This document shows, one piece after another, positions 1 to 12,000 of a stretch of DNA of 64,000 nucleotides. Every line of letters begins with the position of its first letter. Position 1 is the stretch's first letter. Location of the stretch: contig JARWMV010000234.1 in the NCBI GenBank assembly GCA_030998015.1, positions 310,001 through 374,000 on the forward strand, in the 5' to 3' direction. Under the pieces are notes generated by a model. The model saw nothing but the letters and a program-made list of their open reading frames with translations, did no database searches and was not told the origin of the DNA. Position numbers and translations under genes: made by a program. The DNA is from Ceratorhiza oryzae-sativae (Eukaryota; Basidiomycota; Agaricomycetes; Cantharellales; Ceratobasidiaceae).

Positions 1-576
1 CCCATGCTAGCCGCGGAGCTCGAGCGCGTCGAGCGGGGCGAGCCGCTTCCTCCACTTGACAACAAACGATATCAACTTCCTGCACCCGAGGATCAGGCAA
101 ACGCGACCGAGGAAGAATGGAAAAGGGCCTTGTCTAATGCCAAGGCTCAGCTGGAGCATCAGCGCCGAAGGTGATTCACACTCTTTGCCGACACATGACG
201 AGCTCGGGCTGATGTTGCGTAAAGGCAAACAAACCTCTCGCTGCTGCAACAGTACGGCGCCAACGCTTGGAAGGTTCACAACTTCTTGCTCGAAGAAGAC
301 GCCAAAGCGCTTGACAAGTCTGTAGAGGCCCTCAAAGAACAGACGACCGAAGTCAACAGGGCTCGTAAGAATGCCCAGGTGCGTATTCCAACAGAGCTAT
401 GCTCGAATATTTTTTCACCATGCTCTTCGCAGCTCTCTGCCGGCGCCCAGCTTACGGCACTCGAAAACAAATGGACCGAGCTCATCTCGCGAAACCTCCA
501 GATTACCATGGCCAATCTGACCCTAGAGGCAGAACTCGAAGCCCTGCGGTCACAAGACGCGGAGCTGGTGGTTTAA
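1..576 (+). CDS. Pre-mRNA-splicing factor SPF27 (BCAS2/Cwf7 family), 5' partial
   Basis: SPF27 is a core subunit of the Prp19/NineTeen complex, which helps activate the spliceosome in the nucleus. The reading frame is open from base 1, so the start probably lies outside the window, although an ATG at 4 is in frame. Three exons join cleanly: 1-170, 225-378 and 433-576, with 54-base GT-AG introns. The join restores the family signature around NLSLLQQYGANAWKVHNFLL, followed by a Lys/Glu-rich coiled coil and a C-terminal helix with ALENKWTELISRNLQI. The protein ends shortly after that helix, as in the family. The family assignment is from recognised motifs and I am fairly sure of it. Confidence 0.85.
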
Positions 577-676
577 TATCGCGGAGGGGAGAAAAGGAGG
601 CGTCGAGCATTATGCAGACGGCCAGATGTACACCATACAAAGTCCACGCGACCCATAATCTCTATCCGTGCCCAAC

Positions 677-1543
677 CTATATCTTGGCCCTGTTACCGGC
701 CTCGCGATAGTTAATGGTCGAAGGTGCAACCCCAAAGTTCGAGTTTAATGTGCACCCCTGCAAGAGAATCCCAGCATTTTCAAGCAGCCAAGACCAAGGG
801 CTAACCGGCCACTTACAAGTTCGCCTGCAACGACCCGAACCATAGACCAATGATGGATGGCGTGCAATGAGCAGAACCATAGCTACACCCTAATCAGTCA
901 CACGGCCTGCTGGTACACCGAGAACACGCACTTCACGCCCAAACGTGGTTCCGGTCATTTGATGATATGGTCCGGTGTCCGCTGTGAGCATGATAGGCTT
1001 GTCTTCGCTGACATACTTGGAGATGCCGTCCAGAGTCTCTATGATCTCCTCGAAGGCCTGCAAGCCCGCAGCAATAGATGTCTCCATGGGTGTATCCGAA
1101 TCCTGACATCATACGAAAGGTTCACCGAAGTTTTTGCCGTTGATGGGTCCGAATTCGCTACAGACTGCGAATTGTGATGGATGTGCGATGATGCTTTTCG
1201 TCATAGATGACGCGAATAGGTCAACGTACCTGGGCAGTAATACATAATGGTCGCGAGCATGTCGGAGGTGTTTACCTATGAACCCCACATCAAGCTAATC
1301 CATGTACTAACGGACCGGAAGCGTGCATGACATACCGATCGTAGAACCGGGAATGTACTTGGACTGATATGTAAGTTGCGCATCGTCTGTAAGGGTGTTT
1401 TGCAACAAGTCGATTGCTTGGCCTAGGATCGATCGAGCCACGTCTGTGAGCTGTTCGACGACCAGCGAGCCCTCTTGGGGCTTGGAGCTTAATCCGTTTC
1501 GTGTATCGGCTGCAGGCTGGCCAGTAGTAGCAACAGGAGTCAT
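677..1543 (-). CDS. DinB-like four-helix protein (putative metal-binding), one apparent frameshift
   Basis: The product resembles the DinB/YfiT-like helical bundle proteins common in fungi and bacteria, whose enzymatic role is generally unknown. Motifs in order are an N-terminal helix, YIPGSTIG spliced to KHLRHARDHY (a likely metal-ligand His cluster), then LSYDVR, TPMETSIAAGLQAFEEI, TTFGRE spliced to LWFCSLHAIHWSMVRVVAGEL, and a C-terminal FGVAPSTINYREAG. These match the usual order of the family. The LSYDVR and TPMETS blocks lie in different frames, apparently because one G is missing near 1102. I chose the Met at 1543. The frame stays open to 1705, and a plausible helical segment (QFNLL...RGDLAARFFAETQ) continues toward 1799 only if another base is missing near 1690, so the N-terminus is uncertain. 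Confidence 0.6.
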
Positions 1544-2129
1544 AACTAGGTCGTAAATCGATGATAGAGGGAAATGGGAGGGTTCAATACGTAGGTGGCT
1601 TGGGCGATCGTCAAGGTCAAGCACACGTTTTAACAATGCGGCGAGCCTCGGCGTAGTCTGGGTCTCGGCAAAGAAACGAGCAGCAAGGTCCCCTCGTGCG
1701 AACAAGCAGATTAAATTGAACAGCCAAGTCTACATATGGAGGATCGGGCGTAAGCATAGCTATTAAAAAGATGGACCTAACAAGGAGCTGTATCTCCACA
1801 TAATTTCAGCCTTCCACATTTATCTGGGAAAGCCGAACTCAAAACGGAGATTTGGCAATTGAGTATGCCAGCCGTAGTTCGCGTACATATATATGCTATA
1901 TGTAGGATGAGAGACAGGAAAGATGTCCAAAACGCGTGCTCTCCGTCGAGTCTCGAGCTGGTTCATACATTGCAACAAATTTGTTTGCGAGTTTATATAC
2001 CAGCCTGCTGGCCAAGCACGACCAAATACAAGCGATGCCACCAATCCGGATCTGCCCGACTCGGGGGGACCGTAGGAGATTTCCCAGACACCAACCTCCT
2101 CCTAACTTCCGACTCGTGGCGTTCTGAGA
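1544..2129. promoter_or_regulatory. Divergent intergenic region between the DinB-like gene and succinyl-CoA ligase
   Basis: The two flanking genes point away from each other, so this stretch should hold both promoters. The part from 1544 to 1799 may instead code for the N-terminus of the minus-strand gene. Several TATA-like runs (for example atatatatgctatatg near 1884) are present. Beyond that I see no clear element. Confidence 0.3.
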
Positions 2130-3919
2130 ATGTTGCACTCCATCCGTGCTGCACGATATGCCATTAGGGTATGCATATATACTCGCGATCTGTGTGCTTG
2201 AGCTCGAAGTTTGATGTGCTTTTGGTTCGACAGCCTGCGAGCGTTTGCCGGCCAGACGCGTAACCTGTCGATCCATGAGTATCAATCGATGGAACTTTTG
2301 AACTCTGAGATAGCCCGGTTTATTGGTGATTTAATTTTCAACGTCTGGATCGCTGCAGTACGGAATCCCCACGCCCGCGAGCAAAGCTGCCAAGACACTG
2401 AAGAGGCATATGAAGTCGCGAAGGGCTTTGGTGAGCATTCATTCGAAGCGTAGCTGGTGTATAGACTAATGATCCCGATTACAGGTAAGAAAGGGCTCGT
2501 AATCAAAGCTCAGGTGCTCGCTGGTGGTCGCGGGAAGGGCAAGTTTGACAACGGCCTGCAGGGTGGTGTGCACAAGATCGACAGGTCGGTCGGGTCGTAC
2601 AAACAAGTCACTAAATGCTCACTAGCTCATTTTTTTTTTTAAAAAAAAGCCCGGAACAAGCAAAAGACCTTGCGTCCAAGATGATCGGCGCGAAACTTAT
2701 CACGAAACAAACTGGCGCAGGCGGCCGGGTTTGCAATGCCGTCATGCTGGCCGAGCGCCGCGATCCGACTCACGAGTACTATGTGGCCGTGCTCAATGAT
2801 AGGACTAGCGGCAGCCCTGTTATTGTCGCTTCGGCGCAGGGTGGGATGAACATTGAGGAGGTTGCTGCGAAGGACCCGAGCGCCATTATCACCACACCGG
2901 TTGACTTCCAAAAGGGATTGAGCAAGGAGGCTGCCCTTGACCTAGCAGGCAAGTTGGGCCTGAAGGAAAAGCAAGCACAAGACGCGGCAGATATCTTTAT
3001 CAACTTGTGCAAGATATTCAGGGAAAAGGATGCAACCCAGATCGAAATTAACCCGATGTCAACGACCGCTGATGGTGCAGTGCTGTGGTGCGTCTCGTAG
3101 CCTGCAAATGTCAGAGTGGGAGGCTAAGCAAGCGTTTTGCCATAGCATGGATGCAAAGTTTGGGTTCGACGACAACGCCGATTTCAGACAAAAAGATATC
3201 TTTGCGCTGCGCGATGTTAGCCAGGAGGATCCGACTGAAGTCGAGGCGGCAAAATACAATCTCAACTTTATCAAGCTCGACGGAAATGTTGGGTGTTTGG
3301 TAAATGGAGCTGGTCTTGCTATGGCTACGATGGATGTACTGAAGCTTCATGGAGGCGAGTAGACATCTAGCGAGCTTGACTGTCGTTAATGCTTAATTTC
3401 AGGCGACCCTGCGAACTTTTTGGATGTCGGAGGGTGTGTGATTTCTGGCTTGGCTGACTGAACATATTTAAATGAGTGCTTTATTCTAGAGGAGCTACCC
3501 CTGATACCGTCAAAAAGGCTTTCGAGCTGCTCTTATCTGACAAGAAGGTCACGTCGATCTTTTTGAACATCTTCGGAGGTATGATCGTAGCTTGGAGGCA
3601 GCGACATTAGTCATGAACCTAGGATTTCAATAGGTATCATGCGTTGCGACTATATCGCTGAGGGTGTCATCAAGGCGACTAAAGAGCTCTCACTCACCGT
3701 CCCACTGGTGGTTCGCCTCCAGGGCACCAAGGAGAAAGAAGCCAAAGAGTCCGTGTCCATTTGGTTTTGCTAGCCCTGCGTCCAAGCTCACCAGGATTGA
3801 ATAGATTGATTAGGCAGTCTGGCCTAAAAATCTACGCGTTTGATGGGCTGGACGAGGCCGCCGCAAAAGCTGTTGAGCTCGGGCGTGGTGGAGGGTCGGC
3901 ACCTATCGAGAGCGCATAA
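2130..3919 (+). CDS. Succinyl-CoA ligase (ADP-forming) beta subunit, mitochondrial
   Basis: This is the ATP-grasp beta subunit that converts succinyl-CoA to succinate with ATP formation in the mitochondrial matrix (TCA cycle). The start at 2130 gives an Arg-rich, acid-free leader ([13 protein letters not shown]) that splices to [15 protein letters not shown]. Later blocks are [94 protein letters not shown] and [20 protein letters not shown], ending about where the family ends. Two flaws are visible: [12 protein letters not shown] and [13 protein letters not shown] lie in different frames (one base missing near 2393), and no proper donor follows LLNS near 2305. One intron (3355-3402) starts with GC. 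The identity is not in doubt. Confidence 0.92.
2585..2649 (+). other. Intron with T11/A8 tract
   Basis: This intron lies inside the succinyl-CoA ligase gene. It ends with eleven T at 2630-2640 followed directly by eight A and the acceptor G. The splice restores the frame from KID to SPEQAKD. The length of this homopolymer tract should be treated as unreliable. Confidence 0.8.
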
Positions 3920-4196
3920 GCAGACTGAATCTATAATACCATACATATGATTAGAATATTTGCACAGTCGTGAATTCGGCGTCGGGGGTGCTTATCGTTT
4001 ATTCACATGCTGGTCCGGGTCGGGGAACTAATGGCTTCCGGGGGCCGGCGGCTGAGCCCCATAAATCCGCGTCACGACGACGTCCGTCAGAATAAAAGGC
4101 TCAGACTCAACAGCCATTTACGACTATACAACCTCGTTCTTGCTGTGCCAATTTCATCCAGTTTACTTTCATATTCACTAGTATAACCTCCTTGGG

Positions 4197-5643
4197 ATGG
4201 CTGAATTCACTGAGGACTCTGCCAATGAGCACGAGCTCATCTCCGCTTCTCTGGAACTCGAACAACTCGATGCTAAACTGTAAAACGGTTGCACTAGCCA
4301 GTACAAGAACAAAACTGAGTTTTATTCATGTACGCAGCTTTCGAAGCAAGTCTTTGTGGACGCCCGTTCGGGCTCGAGGGGTATTTGGTGGCCAGGTAAT
4401 CTCACAGGCTCTACTGGCTGCGACGCGTTGTGTAGAGACGGGTTTTGCGGTACATGTAAGCTTTCCCCCAGTTTATAAGTAACAGAAACTAACTGACTGT
4501 GTAATAGTCTCTTCATGTGAGTCACCGCATAGCGGCGCGCGAGCTCAGAAGTTGATTTGGTGGTAGTGTTATTTCTTACTGTCGGCGGATGCTTCGATCC
4601 CTATTCTATACTACGTAGAGCACATTCGTGATGGTGAGTCTAGTGTTTTATGTGACCAGCTATTCAAGCTAACTGTTTTTTTATAGGTAGGACTTATTGC
4701 ACACGGACGGTCAAAGCTGCACAGAATGGTCGCTGGATCTTCATGCTTACATGCTCATTCCAGCGACCTGAGTACGGCCAGCCATCACATTCGTGGCCAA
4801 TGCCTAGACATGTACCTGTGCCCGACGACTGTCCATTCCAAGAGGATGTATTTAAAAAACAATCTGAGAAGCCGGATATTAGCGAGGACACGCGTCAGAT
4901 GTTTTTGCAATATGTTCAAGTGAGTAATCACCAATGCACCTATCGAGCAGAGTCTTATCTACGGGATGGGACGTAGGAACGAAAACGTAGCCCTATCGCA
5001 ATTAAGCCGGTCTCAACTGTCACCACCACAGACGGGCTTGTGCAGAGCATGTTCTGGATGCGTGCAAAGAACATACCGAAATTTGATGCGTCGTTCCAAA
5101 AGGTGAGTTTGTTTGATCGAATTTGTAGTTTCAGTGTTGATACGGAATTCACAGTGTATACTCGCGTATCTTTCGGATTTGAATTTGTATGTGTGTACCA
5201 CGCACTCGCGTAGATTATGCTCATTGGTCTATTGTAGCATTGGAACTGCGGCTCGTGCGTTGAAACTCTACAGTGGAGGTCAGCCTCCCCACCGCCTTGG
5301 AATGATATCCTCCTTGGATCATTCAATCTGGTTCTATGACCATGAGTTTGACTGTGCTGAATGGTTGCTCTATGTTGTAAGGCGTATCTCGTTGGTCTTT
5401 GCGTCCTGAGTTGCGCTCACAACTAACTATCATTAGATGATATCGCCCCGAACGGGGATGGGGAGGGGAGTGGTGCATGGTCGGGTAAGTACAATGTGCC
5501 ATATATATGACGTATCTGCAACTAATTCAAAACACTAGCTTTACACTCAGCAGGGTAACCTTATTGCCATACTGACGCAAGAGGGTGTAGTTCGTGCCGA
5601 CCTAGGGGAGCACGCAACGAAAAAGATTGAATCGAAGCTTTAA
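4197..5643 (+). CDS. Acyl-CoA thioesterase II (TesB/ACOT8 family), peroxisomal
   Basis: The enzyme hydrolyses acyl-CoA to free fatty acid and CoA; family members act in peroxisomal fatty acid breakdown. The start at 4197 gives MAEFTEDSANEHELISASLE. Splicing then gives LFRSKSLWTPVRARGVFGGQ, VISQALLAATRCVETGFAVH, SLHCYFLLSADASIPILYYV and RTVKAAQNGRWIFMLTCSFQ (first hot-dog fold), followed by DDCPFQEDVFKKQSEKPDIS, the second hot-dog fold with GMISSLDHSIWFYDHEFD, and GRLYTQQGNLIAILTQEGVV. The protein ends in KKIESKL, a perfect C-terminal peroxisomal targeting signal. Eight or more short introns are present. An AATAAAAG box lies about 100 bases upstream of the ATG. The identity and peroxisomal location are well supported. 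Confidence 0.9.
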
Positions 5644-5824
5644 TATTTTTTGTGTGGTTTTGAGTCAGTTAGATATAATAAGCTTGCAAGTATACCACGC
5701 ATGTATATTCTAGTTGTCATTACTTCGTTTGGTTTGGTTTAATGGGCACCAGATACCACGTGACCCCAGTGGTCGTGGCTGGAACACAATAAACACCAGC
5801 TTTCATCAACCACTTCAAAGGATA

Positions 5825-7694
5825 ATGGACGAGGACGAAATCATCGACGTTGTTGAAATGGACTCGGCCCCTGCACCAGTTCCTCTGACCGTTGATACAA
5901 GCAGCTTTTATGCGGCGCCCTCGCCCGCTCAAACTCCAACTACGCTTCTCTCTGGCCGCCCTCGACGCGAGTCTGCTGGAATTCGACGCGCCTCAATGAG
6001 TTACGACCCTGATGCATGGGAACCCAACCGATCTCGCGCAGCCAACCGTGCAGCTAAAGCGAAGATAAAGAATATCCAAGCGACTGGTGCAACTCCCAAG
6101 GTCAAGCTCAAACTGACCGAAAAGTCTGCGACCGCAAACGGTGGTGGATTGAGCTTCCTGGGGTCGTATGATCGAGAATTAGACTCGGATGATGACGAAG
6201 ATCTGACTTTTGAGGAACAATTCATACTCAAGATGCCTCCCGGTGACGATTGTGAGCGACTACGTACCATGGTGCAGGCAAGGGACATCAAGGAGGATGT
6301 TTGGTTCAAATTTAAAGGCACGACCAGCTTAGAAGATATGTATACTTAGCACTTACAACATTGGGTAGATTCCCGAAGGGCTATATTTCACATAGGCGAC
6401 TCGACTTACTCCGCGAAGCTTGTGGATTTACCTAGCATTGTGGAGGCTCAAAAAACGCTGGACAATCGTCAGATGTTCAAGGTAGCAGATATCTGCCAAG
6501 TACGTTTCTGATGCTGTTTTGATCTATCGTCGCATTATATAACGCATGCACATAGATGCTGGTTGTTGAGGACAAGATAACGAACGATGAGCCACCGAAA
6601 GGGACGTTTAATATTGATGATTATATTTGGCCACATGGACTCACTCCGCCGATGCAACACGCACGCAAGCGGAGGTTTAGGAAACGCGTCAACCGAACAG
6701 TGCGTTGCATAGATACGTTGCTAAGCCTAAATAAAGCCGCCTGTCAGACTATCGAAACCGTCGAGAAGGAGGTAGAGCGATTGCTAGAATTGGATGCGCA
6801 AGCTGGGAAAGTCAAATATGGTTCGCTGCTTTCTCATATTCATTTTCTTTGTCCGTTCATTGCTTCTTTTCCAGAGATTCTTGAGGACGTCAATCCAGAT
6901 CTATCGGACTCCGAATTTGAGCCGCCCCCAGAGCAGGGTGGTTCTGAAGCACCAACCCCAGGTGCTTCCGGTATGATGGATGGTTTTGATGGCGATGATG
7001 CATATCACGACCATGATGCTCCTGGCGCAACAGCTCAACAGGAAGATGACATATTCGAACAAGAGTTAAGAGCAGAGCTAGCGAAGGGTCTCGAAGGAGA
7101 GTCGGATGACGAGGACGAAGGGGAAGATGACGAAGACCAAGAAGAGGAGAGTGACAGTGAAGAGGAAGGTGACGAGGAGCAGGACGAAGAGTTCTTGCGA
7201 ACGAGGAAACTTTTGAACGAGGAGATTAGAGACTTGGAAGCTGCTGTAGCGAAGAAGGAGCAAGACATCGCTGGAACACAGAACATTCTTATCAAGGTGG
7301 GCAACTGCTATTCTTAGTCGCTCTTATGAGTTAACCAATACCGTTACAGCGACGCTTTGAGGATGCTCTAAAGAAGCTACGGACAGACTTGGAAGCGAAG
7401 GTTGCCCAACGAGCTGGGCTATTGTCGGCCAAAGACAAAGCTGAAGCGGCCGCCGCGGCCGCTGCAGAGGAAGAAGATGAGGACGAGGACGAGGAGGAAG
7501 AACCTGAGGCTGAAGACGGAGAGGAGCAGGCGGTAGTGCTCGATGTAGGTGGTATGTCAGCCGTGCTCGCGCCATTGGGAGGTGCTGGTTCGAGAGATAT
7601 GTCTACACCAAGGGGTGAAGGTGATATTGAACTTGGAACACCGATGCCTTCTCAGCCCGGTACGCCTGCGCCGGACGGTATGGAGATTGGTTGA
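5825..7694 (+). CDS. Transcription initiation factor TFIID subunit 7 (TAF7)
   Basis: TAF7 is a TFIID subunit that pairs with TAF1 and regulates its activity in RNA polymerase II initiation. The Met at 5825 starts an acidic leader. The TAFII55 N-terminal domain follows, with FEEQFILKMPPGDDCERLRT, SAKLVDLPSIVEAQKTLDN, MFKVADICQ and MLVVEDKI, then IDDYIWPHGLTPPMQHARKR. The C-terminal half is a Glu/Asp-rich region (about 7080-7200) followed by coiled-coil segments and an Ala-rich, acidic tail. One intron (6318-6368) must begin with GC to keep FKFK joined to DSRRAIFHIGDSTYSAKL. The gene converges on the XPA gene, with only 99 bases between stop codons. Confidence 0.9.
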
Positions 7695-7793
7695 ACAATG
7701 ACCTGGGTTGGGCTTAACGCACCTCAATATGTATAGCACATTTATATTATCCGGTTATAAGTAAACAAAGCATACGTGCATATATATGAACAA

Positions 7794-8926
7794 CTAAAAT
7801 GCAGAAAACTCTTCAACCTCAACCTCGAACCCACACTCTGTACACCTTTGCACCCCAGCGTCCTTATCTGTCACACCAAAAGTATGGACATGCTCGTCGG
7901 CTTTACGCTTTGCCCACCCACTCTCTCGTGTTTTCCTCCTCAAGTCTTTTAGACCATCCTCGAATTTTTTGGAGCGCTTGGAGCGTTTTTCTGCCATTCG
8001 ACGCTCCCATTCAGCATCAAGTCCTTCGGGTCCTCCCCACTTTTTATAAGCAAACTCTTCGACTTGAAAGCGGACGAAGAGCATCATATTGTTCCATGTG
8101 GACTTGTGAGGGTTGGCTTTCAGCAGATGGGGCATGACTTCTTCATCGCGAAGCTCAGCTATGGGCTGTATGTTATTGGATGGGGCTGACACGAGAACGA
8201 CGTCCACTTACGATCGGTCAAAAGATAGTCCTATTTGACTCAGTTTCAGATTTGTCTCGAAGTAGCAGACTCAAGTCAACTTGCCTGTTTACACTCGGTC
8301 TTGGTTAGAAGGCTATAGCGCTCTGGTTTGTCATTGCGACAGTTGCTGCACACAAGAACGCGAAACGTTTTTCTGTATTGTTGATCGATATCGACAGATC
8401 CACAGTCAGCGCATCGAGGATTCTTGTCCTTCTCAATGTGGATAGCTGTCCTTTGGATTAGTGGAGCGGCGGCATGCATTTTGGATACCTACGGGGATCA
8501 AAGGCTTGCTTCAGTCGCTGTAGCTCACGTTCTTTCTCCTTTCTCCTCGTCTCCTCGTCAAAATTGGTTTTCTCTTCCACTAAGAAGCCACCTTTTGAAT
8601 TAACCATTTTACTGAGATCATAATCAAGATACCGTCCTGAATAAATAAATGGATTAGAAATTGCCCAGGGAAGTTGTGAGATACTTGCCCATGAACCTCG
8701 AGTCTCGTTTGAGAGGCGCATTCGGGTCCTTTGGGTCCGTTTTCTTTGGAGGAGAAGCTGAGTCTCCTGTTGTGACCCCCAACGGTCGTTTTCCATTAGC
8801 ATTAACAATTTGCGCGTTTTTGCTCTCAGCTTCTGCTCTTATACGGGCTTTGGCTTTTATCCTGTTGATCTCTATCTCTTTTTGTTGGTCGGCATCGTGA
8901 GAAGAACAGGACACCTCGAGAGACAT
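7794..8926 (-). CDS. DNA repair protein Rad14/XPA
   Basis: XPA/Rad14 verifies DNA damage and organises the incision complex in nucleotide excision repair. Exons read MSLEVSCSSHDADQQKEIEI with a basic helix, RYLDYDLSKMVNSKGGFLVE, the zinc finger NPRCADCGSVDIDQQ...VLVCSNCRND (C-x2-C and C-x2-C, all four Cys present), YSLLTKTECKQ spliced to DYLLTD, then ELRDEEVMPHLLKANPHKST and WNNMMLFVRFQVEEFAYKKW. The C-terminal HVHTFG...VQRCTECGFEVEVEE segment is usual for the fungal proteins. Two of its introns (8637-8688 and 8231-8284) start with GCAAGT instead of GT, and no GT choice keeps the frame. The gene converges with TAF7. Confidence 0.92.
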
Positions 8927-9083
8927 GGTGGTGGTGGTTGAGTAGTAGCTTGTTGTGGCTCACAGCTGATGGACGTGGGGTGATCGGATGACGTAGATTA
9001 CAAATGCACATGCACTCAAACCTAATAACACACATGAACACAAAGCAGAGATAAAAGCCCAAAATATAAAAAGCTCGAACAAA

Positions 9084-12000
9084 CTACCACGACTGCAAAC
9101 GGTTAAGCCAGAAGCATATTTGACTTATTGGAAAAGACTTACTCGTCCATATCCGTTCAAGGCGGGATGATACGTGCCAGGACTCATTGGTGCGTGTTGT
9201 GGATGGGGTACGCTCATATGATGCGGCATGCCGTCTGCAGGGCTGCGAACGTTTGGACGACCATAGCCATTTGGACCAAACGAACCGCTGGGCGGCATAC
9301 CATAGCTATTCGGAATTGGGCCCTGCATTGGTGACTGTTGCATCATAGTCGGCGTTGGCCGTTGAACCCCATAGGGCATACTTCCACCCATTCCCATTCC
9401 GCCTGGAGAGCCCATCCCAGGATACATGTGCTGGGGTCCGCCAGGCATATGAGGCGCGGCATGCGAGAGGTGTGGGCTGGTCATGTGTGCGACATGTCCC
9501 ATTGCTGGGCTTGCTATGTGCATCGGGTGCGACATTGCGGGATTCATCGAATGATGGCCATGGTTTCCGTTGATGACCACCTGTGGTTTCGACATAGGTG
9601 GTGGCATTTGTGAAACAGGGGCCATGAACGAGATGTTGTGCGCAGGTTGCGTTGGGTACATCCCACCAGGGGGTGATGGGCGCCCGTATCCTTGATTATG
9701 CACCCACATTGGAGGCCCACCAGGAGCAGGGGATGGCGCTATTCGGCTCGGCGGCATGGTATACATCAAAGCTGGAGGTGTGGGGTGTACATAAGGTGCA
9801 TATGGTGACGGCTGGGCAGTTATTTGCGGAGGAGCAGGCGGTGGCAATGAAAACGAGTTGACTGGCATCTGTCGTGAAGGACCAGCCTGACCTGGAGATA
9901 GATGGTTTGAATTCGGGTAGCTGGATGGCAGCTGCGTCGGAATCGGCGAGGTCGGTACTTGTTGGAACCCACGATGCGCATTGTGTGATGTCCTAGTGGA
10001 TTGGGGGATGATAGATTCCCGACTTGGTTTGACTTCTTGGTCCGTTTTCATGTCTTGCACCGAATGCGGAATAGAGCTAGGAAAGTCGTCCGCCAGCCCT
10101 CGGAGCGAGTTCTCGGTAGCCGCACCATCCTTGGGGGAGGCTTGCTGCCAAACGGATTTGATAAAGTCGGGATCGGGCAATCTTGAATTGGAGGATTGCC
10201 AGGGAGGCGTTGCCTTGACCGGCGTCAATAGAACAGAGCTATTTGGGGTGGGAGATTGCGTTGCCTACAACGAGGTCAGATATGAATCAAGGCACAACGG
10301 AATCCCCATATACCTTGTCCACAGATACATCTCCTGCTACCGGTTCGGCCTTAAGAGTAACACCAGCATTAGCCCCAGCAAGCCCTTCCGGCTCGACCAT
10401 CTTGCACTTGACCGCCTGGTCTCCTGATTCCGTGTCAATCGTGTCTGGGGCAGCGACAGGTCCGTCGTCTTTGGTATCCGAGTTCGCCAAATTGTCCAGT
10501 TCACTAGAGACAGTAAAGGACACGGAGGGCATAGCAGATGGCCGTTTCTCGTGCAATGAACGATGGAAAGAGACGTCTGGTAGCTTGGGAACCGATGGGA
10601 CAGAGTCCAAAGCTGTGTTCGAGTTGACGGTTTCGTTGAGGTTCATGTGGTACGGTGGAGGGGACCGGCTAGTCGTCTCGAGCTGAACTTCTTCGGTTGC
10701 ATTAGTTTGTAGCTCAAGAGTATTTTTCGGAGGTGTAGCGGCTTGTGGCTTTCGCCATTGAGCATCCGCAAATGCTGGCCCTTTGGGTGCAATCCGTGCA
10801 GGAATTGTAGGGGAGCGAGAAGGCTTGGTATCGGGGCCAGCTGTAAGAGTTATACGAGGCCGTTGAACAGGAGACTCGTTCTTGGCAGACTGGGTCTCAG
10901 ACTTAGAGCCAGTGCTAGGTAAATGTACCCTCGCAGATACTACACCACGAACCATAATCTTAGGGAAGAATGTATCATCTCTGGAGAGAGTTCTGGTTGA
11001 CATCCGCTCGACAGGTGGTTCCCATGTTAAAATGTCCCAGCGAACAGGCATCGGAGGCAACTTAGCCAGTTGTGCTTGCTTCTTGGGCATAGGCGGGCGA
11101 ACAACAGTGCTCTTGTTCAAGTGAACGTGAAACGTATTCCAAGCCGGGGGCGGAGAACTGGGACGTTCGGCGCTGGTTGTTGCAAAAGGCTCCGTCGGCT
11201 GAGCAGGAGCGGGAGGAACGGTAGGCTGTCTCTTGTTGGAGTTGTCGCGCCAGTTTGCTACACCGTCTCCTTTCCATCGTGGGTTAGCCCGAACTGTTGA
11301 TTGAACACTCCCATTTGGGTCATTCGGTGCTGTCGCATTTGACTGAACAGTACTCGCAGCAGGCTTTTCGTTATCAGCATGCATCCCTGTCAAGACTCCC
11401 TTGATGCGAGACAGGACATCATCCAAGGCAGACATAGGAGCTTCCTTGAACCCGGAACGCGGAGGCACGCCTGTGTGGCTTGGTCCACCAGTCGATGGCT
11501 TGTCGTAGGATGGCTTGTTTGGCCCCCCTGGATGCCTGCTAAGTGACCCAGAAGGCGCTCGAGGCCGACCTTCTGAGTGGTCCCCAGATGCTCTTTCGTT
11601 CCTAGTGCGATCTCTAATTAGAACCATAACGCACAATTAACAATAACAATCGCCCACCTAACCCCCCGATCCCAATGCACAGGCGGAGACTGAGTCATGG
11701 TAGATCTCCTGCTAGGTGGCGCCTCGCCGTGAAACCCGCCGGACACAGAAGGCTTTCTTCTCGAGACCTCTGGAACACTGGTCTCAGTCAGTTTACCCAT
11801 ATCAGAAAAATCCAACACTTCGACGGGACCGTCAGCCTGGTCGAGCTCCTCAATCGATTTCACCCCTTCAAGCACTGAAGTAGCAGGAGGCGGCAGAGAG
11901 ACTTCTGGTACAGGCGGCTCTGGCTCCAGCTTAGGTTTAGCTCGCCATGAGGATGCTGTAGCAGCAACATTGGGAGGGTCTGGCTCATCCTTCGATTTGG

